Below the pieces are notes generated by a model. The model was not told where the DNA came from, did no database searches, and worked only from the letters and a program-made list of their open reading frames with translations. From Dichetophora obliterata (Eukaryota > Arthropoda > Insecta > Diptera > Sciomyzidae), in the NCBI GenBank assembly GCA_963920525.1, contig OY986438.1:131408920-131472919 (forward strand): a stretch of 64,000 bases of DNA. Direction: 5' to 3'. How positions within the stretch are numbered: position 1 is the first letter of the stretch; the number at the start of each line of letters is the position of its first letter. A program made the position numbers and the translations under genes. Shown in pieces: positions 21,037-34,250 of this stretch.

Positions 21037-22900
21037 TTAGTATCTTTTTAAATGAATCTTACTTACAAATACAGAATACGGTTTTTTTTTAAACATTTTA
21101 TTAGGCAATTCACAAGGTGTCCTATTGTGTCCTATTGTTCTTTTTTTTACGACTGTTGTTGCTTCACATGCAAAATTGAGATAGGACAAATACTCGTACA
21201 ACCCTATAAGCTATGTTTACTGAATGTGCTTTCTATCAGCTGTGTTTGTTTACTTTTTCCTTATAATTTGCACTGAAGTTTCTGCAATAAACGCCGGCAA
21301 TAATGAAGCGTAACACGACATTTAGGTAAATTAGGATGGAACAATGCTAATTATAAAAATATTTGTTCATTTATGTGGTAAATTATGATATACATCGATT
21401 AAGGGACGCTCACATGTGTCATATTTTGTAGAACTTTGATATATGGCATAAGATAGGCCTTTTGAATCGGCTATATATTTTTTAATTGCTACTGAACTAA
21501 AAAATTTAATTTGACACATAAATATTAAAATTAATTTTTGTTCCTCTAAATGTCTTAGATAAAAACAGATAGGGTGGCTTCAACCTTAAAAACACACTTA
21601 TTGCAAGTTTTATAAAAATAAGATGACTTTTTGACAATTTGGCCACCATTTTGGCTCAGCCATTTCAAAAGTTCAGTTTTTGATGCAAAATTTAAAGTCA
21701 GCAACCCTGAAAACCATACTATACGTTTCAAGTTTATACTGTCTGATTTCGACTCTTGGCCAGAAAATCGGCAAAAATTCCGGTAGTGCATTCACAGAAT
21801 GGGTCATGGATCTTATTGCCACTTCTCCTTTGACCTAAGCCCTGAGTACCTTTACTCATTAGGTTTTTGAACGAAATTTTGTGAGCCAGCTGTTTTAAAA
21901 ATTTTGGCAAAATTTTTTTCTCTTACTCTTTCCTTTCTTTTCTTTCTTAAGAAAAATAAATATGAAAAAAAATCTGGAAATAAATGTCAAAATCATCGTA
22001 AAACCAATATAGAAAAAGCAACTTTCAAAGTATTTGCATTAATTTCATATCATATCTAAGCAAAACACACACATTCATAATCATTCTCAAGTCATTGAAC
22101 TCAAGTTCTCCATACCAAACGCGTAGCTTTCATCTTAAACAGCTATCATCTCAATCATTGTTGATTTTGACAATTTAAATTCAAAAAGCTATGTTAATAA
22201 TCAGCACAACAATACATTAGCACGCCATCTCATGTTATCCCATGGTATTTGAATAAAGCCAGCTACATTTGACAGCTATAAAATTCTATACCGACAAAAA
22301 CATAAAAAAAAAAAACATAAAATTAATAAAAATAAATATCTTGCCAACAACTGAGTCCTCAGAGTCATGAAATAAGCCCACCTATACCCCTTATATTTAC
22401 CGTTTAACCTTAGTGGGCTATTATTTTTTTATGAATCTCTTAATATAAAAACTAAATTGAGTGGTTGTGTTCTTATATTTGTTGCTAGCTTTGCTAGTTT
22501 TATGTAGTTTGTAGTTTTGCTAAGAAATATTTTTCATAGAGATTGCGGTACCATGCTTCTACAAATGAGAGTCATGTACCTATAATGAACATGCAAATAA
22601 GTATTAAGTTGTTGTTATACATTTAGTAAAATAACTGCTAGTTTCGCAAATATTTATGCAAGTTATGATGTTTTGCTGAAAAACTGAATTATGACTATTT
22701 TTGGTTAGACTTTAATGTTTTGAGAGAAACATTATGTAGGTCATAAATGTTTTTAAGACATAAACGTGAAACTTTTAAGAAAGCAACAAAAAAATTGGAA
22801 ACGGAAAATGACGACGCAATGTTTCACATGTTGAGACTTTGGAATTTTCTATTTGTAAGCATTAAGTTGGAATTATATATTTAAGCAGTCCCGTCCAGCC
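21037..22900. other. No recognised feature
   Basis: AT-rich sequence. Short ORFs (21052-21276 plus, 21555-21791 minus) have no recognisable domains. No tandem or terminal repeats stand out. Confidence 0.4.
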
Positions 22901-22939
22901 AGTGGCTTTATTGACAAGACCTGTGAAGTTCTAAGTACA

Positions 22940-24420
22940 TACTTTATTCAGTATCGTGTAAGTACTAGTACCTAGGTACTTAAAAAATAAGTACCAAGTG
23001 CAAGTTCTTCCATACATATACTTCAAATTTTCAAGTACAAGTACTGTACTTTCAAGTATTTCTCAAGTACTTTGTTAAGTACTTGGTGATTTGGGCAACA
23101 CTAAAATTAAAATTATTTTAAGTACGCGGTTAAAACCATGGTCTAAATTTTAGTCCCACTAAAATATTATTGCATATTTTTAAACCTTGCAGTTTAAAAT
23201 TTTAAGCAAATACTTACTTATCATTAAAACTTTTCTGTACTAAAATTTAAACCAAAGAAATATTACAGCGTTATTTTTAGCTATTAAGTTTAAATTTGAA
23301 AACAATTCTGTATTACTTTTTGTTTTTAATGCAAATAATACTAAATTCTACTACATTGGATACTAAACTTGAATTTAAACCCATAAAGAGTTAGCCTGGC
23401 AATGCTGAGACTCAATTGCTCAATAGCGCAATAGCCCAGTGGTTATAGTAGTGAGCTCATAAACTTAATATTTAATTTAATTTCATTTCAGCAAACAACT
23501 TAATATATTTAAATAGAGTGGCTTAATATTTTAATAGATTTGAACCTTATTTTAAACTATCAGCTAAAAACCATGATGCTCTGATAGCTGCTGTCTTGTG
23601 TCCAAACATTAAGATAAGATGGTTTTAAACCTTAAAGAACATGGAGCTCACTAATCATTCTACTGACGATATTTATCGCATAGTTGTTGCAGAAGCCACT
23701 CGGCATGCAAGTTTGAGTGACTTCTTGGCAGATCTTGACACAACAGTTACTGAACATCAAACTAGCCACTTAGTGACTTCTTGGCAGATCTTGACACAAC
23801 AGTTACTGAACATCAGTAAGAGTTTTTTAATTTTGGTAGCTTAGGTAGCCCAGGTAGCTCAGGTAGCCTTTTAACAAATAAACAATTTTGCTCTTTCACA
23901 TTTCAACACTTTTATGTAGATGAATCGAGCGAAGATTTTACGTCAACTCAATCCACATCATTGCAAATTGCAGACTATAATAAAATCACAGAAGAGCAAT
24001 TTTATAAATACATCAATGATTATTCTTCACATTTTGATATGTTGCAAAGTTACCTTCTTACGAAGGACTTAGCAATCAAGATGAACACACCTCTCACATC
24101 TTCCGCTCTAGTGGAGTGTTTCTTTTCATTGGCTAGTTTTGCTTACAGTCCCAATCTTTAAAGCAATCTTTAACAGATTTTTCTTTTGAAAAATTAGTTT
24201 TGATGAAGGCCAACACTTATACACTTTAAATTATATTTTAAGGGTTTTTAACTAATTTTTACAATTACAAATAATTACGATTACAAAAAACATCTTTAAC
24301 AAACTCATGCATTTTAATTTTTTTAAAGAATTTTGTACAAAATTCACCAATTACTTAACAAAGTACTTGAGGAATGCTTGAAAGTACAGTACTTGTACTT
24401 GAAAATTTGTAACTGATTTG
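22940..24420 (+). mobile_element. Degenerate hAT element with AAGTACTT subterminal repeats
   Basis: An inverted repeat of about 70 bp links 23025-23095 with 24345-24411 and is packed with AAGTACTTG/CAAGTACTT motifs, the likely transposase-binding sites. Inside are plus-strand remains of a hAT transposase (separate entry). Precise termini and the target duplication are eroded. Confidence 0.7.
23641..24220 (+). pseudogene. hAT transposase remnant (C-terminal dimerisation domain)
   Basis: The diagnostic block is TPLTSSALVECFFSLASFAY at about 24090-24150, a diverged form of the hAT motif TPLTSSAPVERLFS. After a stop at 24159, a shifted frame continues with SFEKLVLMKAN (24178-24215), also typical of the hAT C terminus. 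Upstream, an open frame from 23641 holds a 56-bp direct duplication (23717 versus 23773) that shifts frame. GTAAGAGT at 23815 and TTTTATGTAG ending at 23920 could be an intron that keeps the frame open into the motif block. The reading at 23961 begins with TTG, not ATG. Most of the catalytic domain is missing, so it is inactive. Confidence 0.75.
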
Positions 24421-25140
24421 AAACTGTTTGTAGTGAAAATTGTACATAAAAAGAATTACTCTAAAAGACTAATTAGTTTAATCACATTTGCTTGTGAGTT
24501 TTCGTATTTGAAAGTACACTAGTTTCAATCAATGAAAAATTTCAATAATTTTTTTTTAAACAAATGCGACTTCAAAATTACTACAAAGTTACAAATAATT
24601 TTAATTTACTTTTCCTATTAAATTCTTGATTAAATTTGATAATTTGTTTATATATATTATTATATTTTGAATCTTATTATTTTAATTTTTTATAAATTAT
24701 TTTATAACCATAAATATTTTTATTATATTTAATATACGTATATATTAATTTTGTGTTACAGCTTTTACAGTTGGCGCTATTATAATAAGACTTTTATAAA
24801 AGTTAAAATAAGAGCTTTTGATTGTTGGGAAGTGTGCCTGTTACTCGCTGATCTTAACTTCGGAACTCAAACACAATAGAGCTTCATGTGTATGAAGAAT
24901 TTTATATATTTATGATAATAAAACAAATTAGAAAAAAATAAACTAATAAGATTTCCAATATAATAATATATATGAATAAATTATCAAATTTGACCAAGAA
25001 AAAAATAGGAAAAGTAATTAAAAAATTATTTCTTACTCTGTAGTAATTTTGAATATTTTTTTTTTTTTTTGTTAAAATGTTTTGATTTCTTCCTTTTTAG
25101 TGAATATGATTATTTTTCGAAATAATTCTATCTATACTTA
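24421..25140. other. Very AT-rich spacer
   Basis: Long A/T runs (24600-25080) with no ORF of interest or terminal repeats. Confidence 0.4.
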
Positions 25141-25144
25141 TAAC

Positions 25145-25410
25145 GAATTTTAGTACCCTAGTACCAATATAATTCGAGATGCAGTATTTTATTTATAGTG
25201 ATACGCTTTTATTGAATTCCGCCCACTTTCTTCATCGTGTTTTGTAAAAATTCTACCAATTCTTGTAACGAATTTTATTACCCTAGTATCAATTGTATTT
25301 ATCTAATATTGCCATGCCCCCTTTTGCCCAATATCATCCACCTTATTGAAAGGTAATTTGTCCAAATTGTGCCTACCCCTTATCTTAATTTCAGTACCCT
25401 AGTGTCAATA
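25145..25410. repeat. Degenerate tandem repeat, ~115-bp period
   Basis: The block TACCCTAGTACCAATATAAT at 25152 recurs in diverged form near 25270 ('taccctagtatcaattgta') and 25393 ('taccctagtgtcaatataat'). The intervening sequence is only weakly alike. Confidence 0.45.
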
Positions 25411-26250
25411 TAATTCAAAATACAGACCCGAAAAAATTGCTGAAGTGTCAAAAGCTATAGAAATTTGTATTAAACTGTGAATTAAAAAAACGCCTCAAAG
25501 CACCTCTTCCATGTTTATATACCCTACACTCTAACAAAAATATACGGGGAGTTACAGCAATTATTGTTGGCAACAGATCACCTTCAGTTATTATAGTAAC
25601 TTCGGGTATTGTGATGTGGTCGGGTAATGTTATATACATACTAGAAAAAACATGTAAATATAACGGTAACGGAAAAAGACACGTGTTGTATTTTTATGCG
25701 CGCTCTTATACGCTGTGTTGCTCTTATTGTTGGTAAACTGAACACAAGAAATGCGTGAAGTTTCTCAAGTCCAAGTGGCAAATGGGATACATGACGTAAC
25801 CAAGGAGATAACAAAAAAATGACGCACAAAATTGGAGAACAAAAAAATTTTACGAAAATTTTCTTTACGCAAAAAACTCAACGAAAACGAAAAAGATCTC
25901 ACCAAAAAGAAGCAAACAAAGGCAAACAAATTTTACAATTCAATAAAAGGATATATTACCCTTTTTTTAGCATTGCAGAATCAACGTTGGATTACATGTA
26001 GTTATGTTATAAATAAAACTATGTTCTGGTTTAAACATATAGGTTAAAAATTTTCATATATACACTACTTCATTGCAAGACATCCTTTCAAAATACGATG
26101 TTGCTTTGCTTGCTACGCAGACGAATAAAATCAAACTGCACTTTGGATAGTGAAAGGCAACTATCGTTCTGAACAACACTAACAAAATTTTCTGCATTAC
26201 AATGTCATGACTGACAAATTTTTACTAGCGGGGTAAGTTTAAAAGAAGGC
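25411..26250. other. No recognised gene
   Basis: Slightly less AT-rich. Contains overlapping 60-71-aa Lys-rich ORFs (25819-26047) in different frames that give no family match by eye. Confidence 0.35.
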
Positions 26251-26257
26251 AAATAAA

Positions 26258-26400
26258 ACAACCACAACAACAACTCTGTATAGAGTCAATCACACAGCAG
26301 AAGGAGCTACTCTTTTCAACTTCAGTAAGCTTAAGTAATTAAACTGCGACCAATCTACTGTTTAAGTTTTATATAATTTCACACTTAATCAAATAAACTC
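26258..26400 (+). repeat. Interspersed repeat with CAACAACAACTCTGTATAGA end, copy 1
   Basis: 'acaacaactctgtatagagtcaat' then 'cacacagcag' recurs at 46786-46830, and the downstream parts diverge. An unnamed dispersed repeat family; a related body occurs inverted at 50745-50905. Confidence 0.5.
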
Positions 26401-29400
26401 TTCGAAATCATATGACCTTAAAGCAAAGGTTTTTATTTAAGGTCAAGCGTAACGCCAGCTCCATTAGCATAAAATATCGCTGACGGAGCGTTTTAAGGAC
26501 TCTCTGAGCTACATCAAGCTGGAATAGCGTGAAAAATAGAGAAACTGTACATATTTTGGTAATAACGCTGAGTTTTAGACATAATTGAAAAACACGCTGC
26601 ATACCGTGATCTTTTTACAAAATTGCCAATAAATGTCAATAAATGTGAAATGAAATTTCACAACATTTATTGTAGTGATTTTTCAATCAGTGTTTAGAGA
26701 GCATTATTTGTCAATTCAACTTTTAAAATCTAATCCTTCTAATTTAGAATCTTAAAAAAAGATTAAAAAAGTTATATTTTTCAGCAATACTAATAAAAAA
26801 TAATTACAAAAACTTGGTGGTTACGATATTGCTAGTTAAATTCAATACCCATTGTTTGAATATAACAGAAATCATATGGTTTTTTTAAAGTTATCATCAG
26901 TTAGCCCTTCAGTTTAATGCAGCCCATAAAAATGCAGAATTGTGTGATAATATAACAAATCCGTCTTATGTCCGATATGTGATATGATAAATTCTTGAAA
27001 AAGTATTCTGTGTACAATACTTGAGTTAAATAATACTGTCTTTTTTACATTCTCGAAGTTTAAACAACGTAAAAATATAATAATTGTAATTACTGGAAGT
27101 TTTTTCTTTCAATATCATACAAAAATTTGAATAAAAACTTCCTTCTATACACTTTTATGTTGAAAGTCATACAATATCCAATATATACGAATATTTTTAT
27201 TATTTAAAAATTTATTTTAACTTGTTAAAATGGTTGAAAATATATCTGTGATATAAATATTTGTTCACATAACAAACACAATTTTCGAAACAAAAGGAGT
27301 AATATGTCGGTATGTAAAAGTGCATACAAAGCAACATTTGCATCTTTCAAATAAAAAATTATATGTCAAATCGGTCTTCAATTTTCAAAACATAAGACTC
27401 AAACCGCAAGGAAAAGCACTAGTTATATTATATTCTCTTTTTTTAGAGTTTTCGAAATTTAAACCTAATTCTTAGCGAATCTATATCAAAACTGATTTCA
27501 ATTTTATAACCAAGAACCACATAATTTCTTAATGCCAAATTGCATTAAAATCTAACGACTTCTACAAATTCGACAAATTTATATAAATAAGGCGGTGTAG
27601 ATATAAAAGAACACGTCTGAGATGATGAATTGATTACTTTGCATATTGTAAACAGTTAAGGAATTTATCGTCATATATCAAAATTAATATAAAATCTATT
27701 ATATTGTCAATACTATTTTCTATTTTTAATTTTATTTTGGTAGTGGCAATTTTTTAGTGATCAGTTGCGTTTGAGAGGAAAGAATGTAAGAGAAATAAGA
27801 AAAGCTTTTTAATAAATCAGCTACCCCTTAAATCTATTAAAAAACGTAAAATAATTTTATATAATTCAAATACCTTTTCAAGTATAACATTTTCCTGAGA
27901 ATCGAACCAACAGTGCTTTATATAAGATTTTATGTAATAAACAATTGTTGATCTGTCGTTAAAATTCGACAAAATTTAAAATTAAAATTGCATAAAATTC
28001 AATTTTTTTTTAATTTATTGAAACTTTGAAAACCATATCTCAATTCGTCACAAATTATCTTTGTCATTCGTTTTGATGACAAACTTTAACTTTTCTCCCA
28101 AATGTAATGAGAAAAAATATTAACTGCAGAAAATACAACATTGAACATTTGTGAAGTTGCATTTAAACAACTTTCTACTACGAATTCTTTTTTTGTTTTG
28201 TTTTATTAAAAAATCATATAATAACAGAATATGTTTGATAGTTTACAATGCAATAAATCGATGCTTATCGCAGTTATTATCCTTAAAAAGCCTTCAATTG
28301 GACAAAAAGTGAATTGACTGTAAGGTTGACAAATAAACATTAATATCGTGCTATTTTTTTTAACATAAACTCTTTTGGTAGTATTCACAAGGACAACAAA
28401 AAACGTTGTAAATAGTTGGTAAGAAAGATAAAATACAGTAAAAATAAAAATAAAAGAATATACACAAATTGCAGTGGCCGGTTACCGGCGCTCGTTTTGA
28501 GCAAAGTTAAGCGAAAACAATTTAGTACAGCCTCACCAAGTGAAAGCGGACGCAAGCACACACGTACGCATGCGCACATTAAAACTTGTTTTGTTTACAA
28601 ATAAGCAGCAAAAGTGGCAACAGCGAAAGGTGAGAAGAAAAAAAATTAACACTCTGGCATATATGGGTGAAAACTTGACCTACAAAGTGTTCGTTTTGAA
28701 CAAGTTATACGAATGTAGAAACAAAAAAGGAGTGGATTGAGGCTGGTGTGGAATGCGAAAGAAGTTTTAATGATTAATTTATGAACACACATAACAGAAC
28801 AAAATAGGAACTTTTTGCAAAAGTTTTTTGTGTTAAAAATAGTTACACATAATAATTTCAATGAATATATTCAAAATTATTTCACATTAATTCTCAAAAG
28901 TAACGAGAAGACTTAGAAAAGAACTGTTATGTTCTTGGAAGCTATTGCAGCTGCTGTCAAAGCAGCTAATTGTATTCAAAGTGTGTATTCATGATTAACT
29001 CAAGTTGGTATCGTTTCGTAAAACTTAAGATGAAATTCACAATTCACTTCGAGTGTCATTCTTAATGTGTTGATTTGTATTAAAATTGCAAATCCTGGCA
29101 GACAACTTAAAAACTTCTCCCATTGCGATTCAATATATTTGCGTAAAAAAGATCCAAATTCAATGAGTTGCAGGTGCTCAACTAAGCTTTTTCTTATCTT
29201 AACATACCGACATATGTTCGTAAAAAGATCTTAAAAAGTTAAAAAAAAAAATAGAAAAAAATCCCACACAACAAAAATAGTTACTGACGACATACATGAC
29301 TTTTTTACGTAAGATTCTTTACAGTCACTCTTGTCTAAAATCTTGTCTAAATAAAAGACGAGCTGAAATTGGCGTAAGAGTTGCCAACTATTTGTAATAA

Positions 29401-30520
29401 AAGAATAAAAGCTACATAGTTTAATAAAACAAAAAACAAAGTAACAACAAGAAGCTGTATAAAATAGTAAAAAAAAAGGAATTTTTGCTAAAAATTTTCA
29501 GATCAATTTTGATGATGATTTCCTTTTTGTAAAAAAAAAGTAAATCAACATCTTAAAGGCAATTGCTGGTTGGAAAATAAACACAGAATAATACTTAAAT
29601 CTATAAAATGTATTTATCGAAACTGTTTAGGGAAAATGACAAAAACATTCAAAAAAATGGCACACATTTTAGGTTAAAACGAATTTTATTTGCATAGAAA
29701 TGTTTTTGTTTTGCTGCTTTTTTTTAATTCTAGGAGAAACAACATCGGTAATAAAACTAGAAGTAAACTTAAAAAAAGAAACAATTGCTAAAACATATCG
29801 ATAAATTATTTGCAGTAGACCACTGTGGGGTCATTCAAGTGGAGAAATTAATAATTAAATGAAATTAGTTTATCAAAGCGCGCAACAAAGCGGCAAATAA
29901 GAAAATAGTTTTTAAAATTTAAGTGTGATATAATAGCTGGTATTAAAAGAAGTAGAAGTAATCACGAACTTTTGATTAAAACATTATATTTTAAGAAATT
30001 TAATTTAAGTTCATATAAGTTTCTTTAATTTCCTATGTTTTGCATGCATGAAGAAAAAAAATTTGTTCAAAAAACTCAAATTCGACTACTCAAAAGCACA
30101 CGCTAAAACGAATGAAACAAGCAAATATTCTTATCTGATATTGTTATGTAAAAACTATTCAATATTTTTTGTTCACTCGTATAAAACTAACAACTTACAC
30201 ATAATATTTTTTGTATTTAATACTAATTCATAGTGATATTCAGAAGTTATCCTCCTCATAAATATTGTCATATGTCGGCCTCTAGATGTATAGCGTTATG
30301 TACTTTACCCTAAAGCGTATGATCGCTTACTACTTTTAGAATGTATTGTTTTGAGTGTTTTGAATGTTTTTTTTTTCTTGAACCTATTTTTTATTTAAAC
30401 TATTTTGGGGATATTATTTTTATATAACCGAAAGTAATAACTACCAATCAATTGTTTGATGATCAAGTTATAAACAAAGATGTTTGTTATGTCACAAGCA
30501 ATTTTTTTATTACATTATTT
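26401..30520. other. 4.1-kb interval without supported genes
   Basis: AT-rich throughout. 28480-28620 is a short GC-richer patch (GGCCGGTTACCGGCGCTCG) that could be a 5' UTR or promoter, but no coding exon follows with confidence. Minor inverted repeats only, such as 'tgtgaaat.aaatttcac' near 26645. Confidence 0.35.
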
Positions 30521-31025
30521 TATGTCCTATAGAAGGCGCCATATTAAATTTAATAGGACGTCACATTGTCCATAACAAGCGAACGATCGAAACACTTCCA
30601 ACGATACAAATTATGATAAGTAGTTTAGAAGTTGTAGGTTTGACTAAATGTCCTCTAGAGGGTGCCCTATTAAATTTTTTGTAACGTCACACAACTTATA
30701 AGCATCAGACAATCAAGAAGCTTCCAACGATACCACATTGTTCAAATTATGATATGTATTTTAGAAGTTACGTTAGTTAAGAAGTAAAGGTTACGTTGAC
30801 TTTCTGTCCTCTAAATGGTGCTATATCAAATTTTACGTAACGCCACATAACTTTTCTTCAGCGGACAATCAAAACGCTTCTAACGATACCTCATTTTCTT
30901 ATGTCACTAAACATTTTTTGTTGGTCATGACGTTATGTCCTCTAGAGTGCGCTTTATTAAATTTAATGTTACGTCAGATATCATAAAACCAGCAGACGGT
31001 CAAAACGCTTCCAACGATACCTTGT
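30521..31025. repeat. Tandem array of about four ~120-165-bp units
   Basis: Each unit starts with GTCCTCTAGAGGGTGC or a variant, followed by 'tattaaattt', 'acgtcaca' and 'cttccaacgatacc'. Copies begin near 30525, 30649, 30807 and 30937. Variable spacers separate them. No coding potential; possibly the internal array of a larger non-autonomous element. Confidence 0.65.
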
Positions 31026-31610
31026 TACCAACGAAAAGTATGGTTCAATTGATAAAGTTAGTGTTTTTAATATCAAAAACTGGGCACGCTTTTGGACTAT
31101 AAATTTGTGGTTTTTTCTGAATTTATGAACATTTTTAGCTAATTCAATAAATTTTAAATTTTTGGTTCAATACCTTACTCAGTATTGATCTAATCACAAT
31201 GTTTTGTATTTATTCTATTTTAAATTTTTTTTTGCACATAATTTTTTGATCATATATATTTTAACGAATACGAACTTTATATGATTAGTAAAAAAACTTT
31301 AGTGTTTTTTCTCTTTCTGTCTTAGAATCATATTCTTCAGTTTGTAAAAATTATTTAGTTGGTGTAAATGGACCATGAAGTGTTAAGCTAGGAACTTATA
31401 CGGTTTGTTACAGTTCTGTTACGCGGCCATGCAAAGATTTCAGGAAGTTTTCAAAACGTTTTTGCGTACGTTTTTAAATCGAAGAATACTTCATGAAGTC
31501 ACTTTGACTCTTTTGATGATCCTTTTTTATCAAGAAATTATCATGTTTTTTTAATGTAATTTAAAATTTTTCACAGTTTAGATGCCCCAAATATTTAACT
31601 CTTTTTTTTT
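31026..31610. other. No recognised feature
   Basis: AT-rich sequence with no ORF above noise and no clear terminal repeats. Confidence 0.35.
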
Positions 31611-31973
31611 AAAGATCAAAGAACCAAGGCATGCACCTTATAAAAACAAGGTTTGATCTCTGACCTGAAAGGAGAGGGAAAGATTATTTAGAGGAATTGA
31701 TTGAAACTGTACGTGAATTATTGATTAGGCGAATCAACCGTGAAGGACAGTTTGAATTGCTTTGAACCGAAGCTAGAGTTATGCCTTAACCTCGGCAAGC
31801 ATTTCCAATTCTGTTCCTGTCCTTTAATTCCACATTTTCTACAATTTATTTGTGGATTTTTAGTTTTCCATAATTCTTAAATGTAGGAATGAAACCATGC
31901 CCGAACCCGGATTCGAACCAGGGACCTCTGGGTTGATAGTCTAGACCACTCTCCACTACTGCACAAAGGCCGA
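31611..31973 (-). mobile_element. tRNA-derived SINE, copy A
   Basis: The minus-strand head at the right end has B-box GGTTCGAATCCGGG and an A-box region (TAGTGGAGAGTGGTCTAGAC), followed leftward by a roughly 290-bp body ('gccttaacctcggcaagca', 'ggtttgatctctgacctgaa') ending in an A/T tail. About 360 bp is shared almost end to end with 50935-51317. Acceptor-stem pairing is poor, so this is a SINE and not a tRNA gene. Confidence 0.75.
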
Positions 31974-32199
31974 CAATTACTAATATATTTATGTTCTTAT
32001 TTATTTATTTATCTATATATATAATCATTTGCTTGTTTATTTTCATTTTTTTAACATATTAGTACAATCAGAAATATTTCTTTTGCTGTACAAAAGCAGT
32101 AATATAGGAAATGAACAATTAAATTTTTTACGTAATGAAATATAATACTTACACATTGATAACACAGTATGACGAAAAAGGAAAAAGTTCAAATTAAAA

Positions 32200-32945
32200 G
32201 AACCATTTGTAGAAATTCTCAAAGAAGGACATGGTGAGAGTCCATCGCACCTCAACCTGACCTCTCAATGTTGTCATAATTTTTTTTAATTGATTTTTAA
32301 AAACTATGTGCTATGTTGCGCCAAAATTCATTGATGTTTTACAGTCATTTGTCTTATTAGAAAACAAAATCCGCTTAAACTCAGTAGAATTTAACGTAGA
32401 ATATGATTTTGTAAAAAGAAATCTGCAAAAAAACAATATGTGGCGCGTAGCGAATCTAATTCTAGTATTTTTTGTAATTTTCTAAATATTTGTCTTGCTA
32501 ACTGTTTTTTTAAATAATATGCCATAGGCAACATTTTTTTCACGAAACTAACTATTGCTTAAAAATACTTTTCTATTGAATCTAATAATATAGTCATAGG
32601 TTGAGAATTCGCTTACTGGCTACAATTTTATCTTTTTTTTCATCATATAAAACTGATTTCCATATCTATTTCTTCTCAAAGTGCTTTCATTTCGTCAAAC
32701 ATTAACCGATTTTGCTTATCTCTATCTCGTTGGAAAGGCAATATGATAACCAGCATTTGCAGTAGAGAATTTTAAAAAATGAAACCAAATAAGAAACGAT
32801 TTTTATTTCTTTTTAAGTGCATAGGGGGTCAGTGGGATAGTTTTTAAAAATCAATTAAAAAAAAATTGTGACTACATTGAGAGTTCAGATCAGGTGCGAT
32901 GGACTCTCAACATGTCGCTATTTGAGAATTTCTACAAATGGTTCT
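32200..32945. mobile_element. Inverted-repeat element, ~110-bp TIRs
   Basis: AGAACCATTTGTAGAAATTC at 32200 and its complement ending at 32945, with matching arms continuing through 'gagagtccatcgcacctcaa' to about 32310 and 32840. The interior is AT-rich without a transposase ORF. The superfamily is not determined; no clear target duplication was seen. Confidence 0.7.
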
Positions 32946-33204
32946 ATTGTTCTATAATTTTCTAGTGGTCACACTGTTTATTTATAACATAATTTTATAA
33001 CATAAAAACACCGTTAATTAAAATTAAGAAAAAGTTTTTAAATAAATTTACCATAAATATCTTAAGTAATGAAAAAGAGGAAAAAAAAGAAAACAAACTA
33101 AAACTAACAAGAAAAAATAAATAAAGAAAAGAAAAGTATAAGAAATAAAAAAAAACCATAGCTTAAAGCAGAAATCTGGTTTCTTTTATAAATAAACGTT
33201 AAAA

Positions 33205-33545
33205 CGTCTTATGAAAAAAGTTGTTCGGCACAGTTGCTTAAGATAATCCTTGGCTTATGTTATGATGATTGCCCAAATCTTTCGACTCTAGCGATAGCCA
33301 TCCGTGAGCTGGAAAAGTTTGAAATAACTTCTAAATATCTAGTTTTTTGTAAAAATATTGGCTGATGTGGTAATCTCAAATAAAAAATGGTCACTGCATC
33401 AATCTCCATCAAAAAATATAAATTTTTTTCCATGGGACCAAAGAATCGAAATATTTTAGGAATCATCATAACATAAACCAAGGATTATTTTGAGCATTTG
33501 TGACGAACAACTTTTATTTTTTATATGGAGCGTGAGGCGTCTTAA
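33205..33545. mobile_element. Hairpin MITE (GTTGTTCGGCAC family)
   Basis: Left arm 33205-33295 ('aaaagttgttcggcac', 'ataatccttggcttatgtta', 'gatgatt') pairs with 33430-33540. The single-stranded form would be a long hairpin with a loop of about 130 bp. The left end resembles that at 36525 ('aaagttgtttggtgcagtt'), suggesting a shared family. Confidence 0.6.
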
Positions 33546-34250
33546 TATACAGAAGTATTTATTTAAAAACGATTTAAAACGGCTTGCCTAAAGCCACCCT
33601 TACTAACCAATGAGTTAGTAAAGCTAGGCAAACTATTCCATAATCTAATAGCATTAATGAGAAACAGATTGGAAGAGTTTACAAACAACTCTAAAACACT
33701 CTTCTCAAAAAAATTAAAAATTTTGGTACCATTTTAATGATAACACAGATCTGCAGCGTTTTTTTTTTTGAGCAGCTTACAATAATTTTTGAAGTAATTT
33801 TCTACGTAAAATCTAACCCATCCGAATAAACCCATCACGTCAGATTATTTAGATATTTGAGAATATTTATACGAAAAATGTCTATTTTAGCAATTTTAAG
33901 CGTTAAATACAGGCTGCAAAAAAAATTATTTAAATTTTTTTTACACATTTCATCATATTGTACTGATCTTTCTCTTCAAAGTAAGCTGTTGCATGATGTG
34001 TAAGATGCTTCTTTCAAAAGTTTTAGCTATTACAAGATGATTTTGGCTCGTTTTCGAAAATCTTGTTGACGACGAATCAAATAGAGCAAACACATAATTT
34101 TAAAATGTCCATAACTTTTGAAGGAAACATCGTATGTCATCTTTTAAAAGTTCATTATGAAGGAAAAGAATGATACCACATAATTGAGTAGGTAGAAAGT
34201 ATTACAAAAATTTTATGTAGCATTACCCATCATGCTACATATGGGATGGA
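33546..34250. other. No recognised feature
   Basis: AT-rich DNA; no supported gene or repeat structure. Confidence 0.35.

Noticed and set aside
28385..28740. Possible first exon in the GC-richer patch
   Set aside because: Overlapping ORFs in several frames and no downstream exon found; kept only as a note.
31880..31973. tRNA gene
   Set aside because: A and B boxes are present but the acceptor stem pairs poorly, and the flanking ~290-bp body recurs at 50.9 kb, so it is a SINE.
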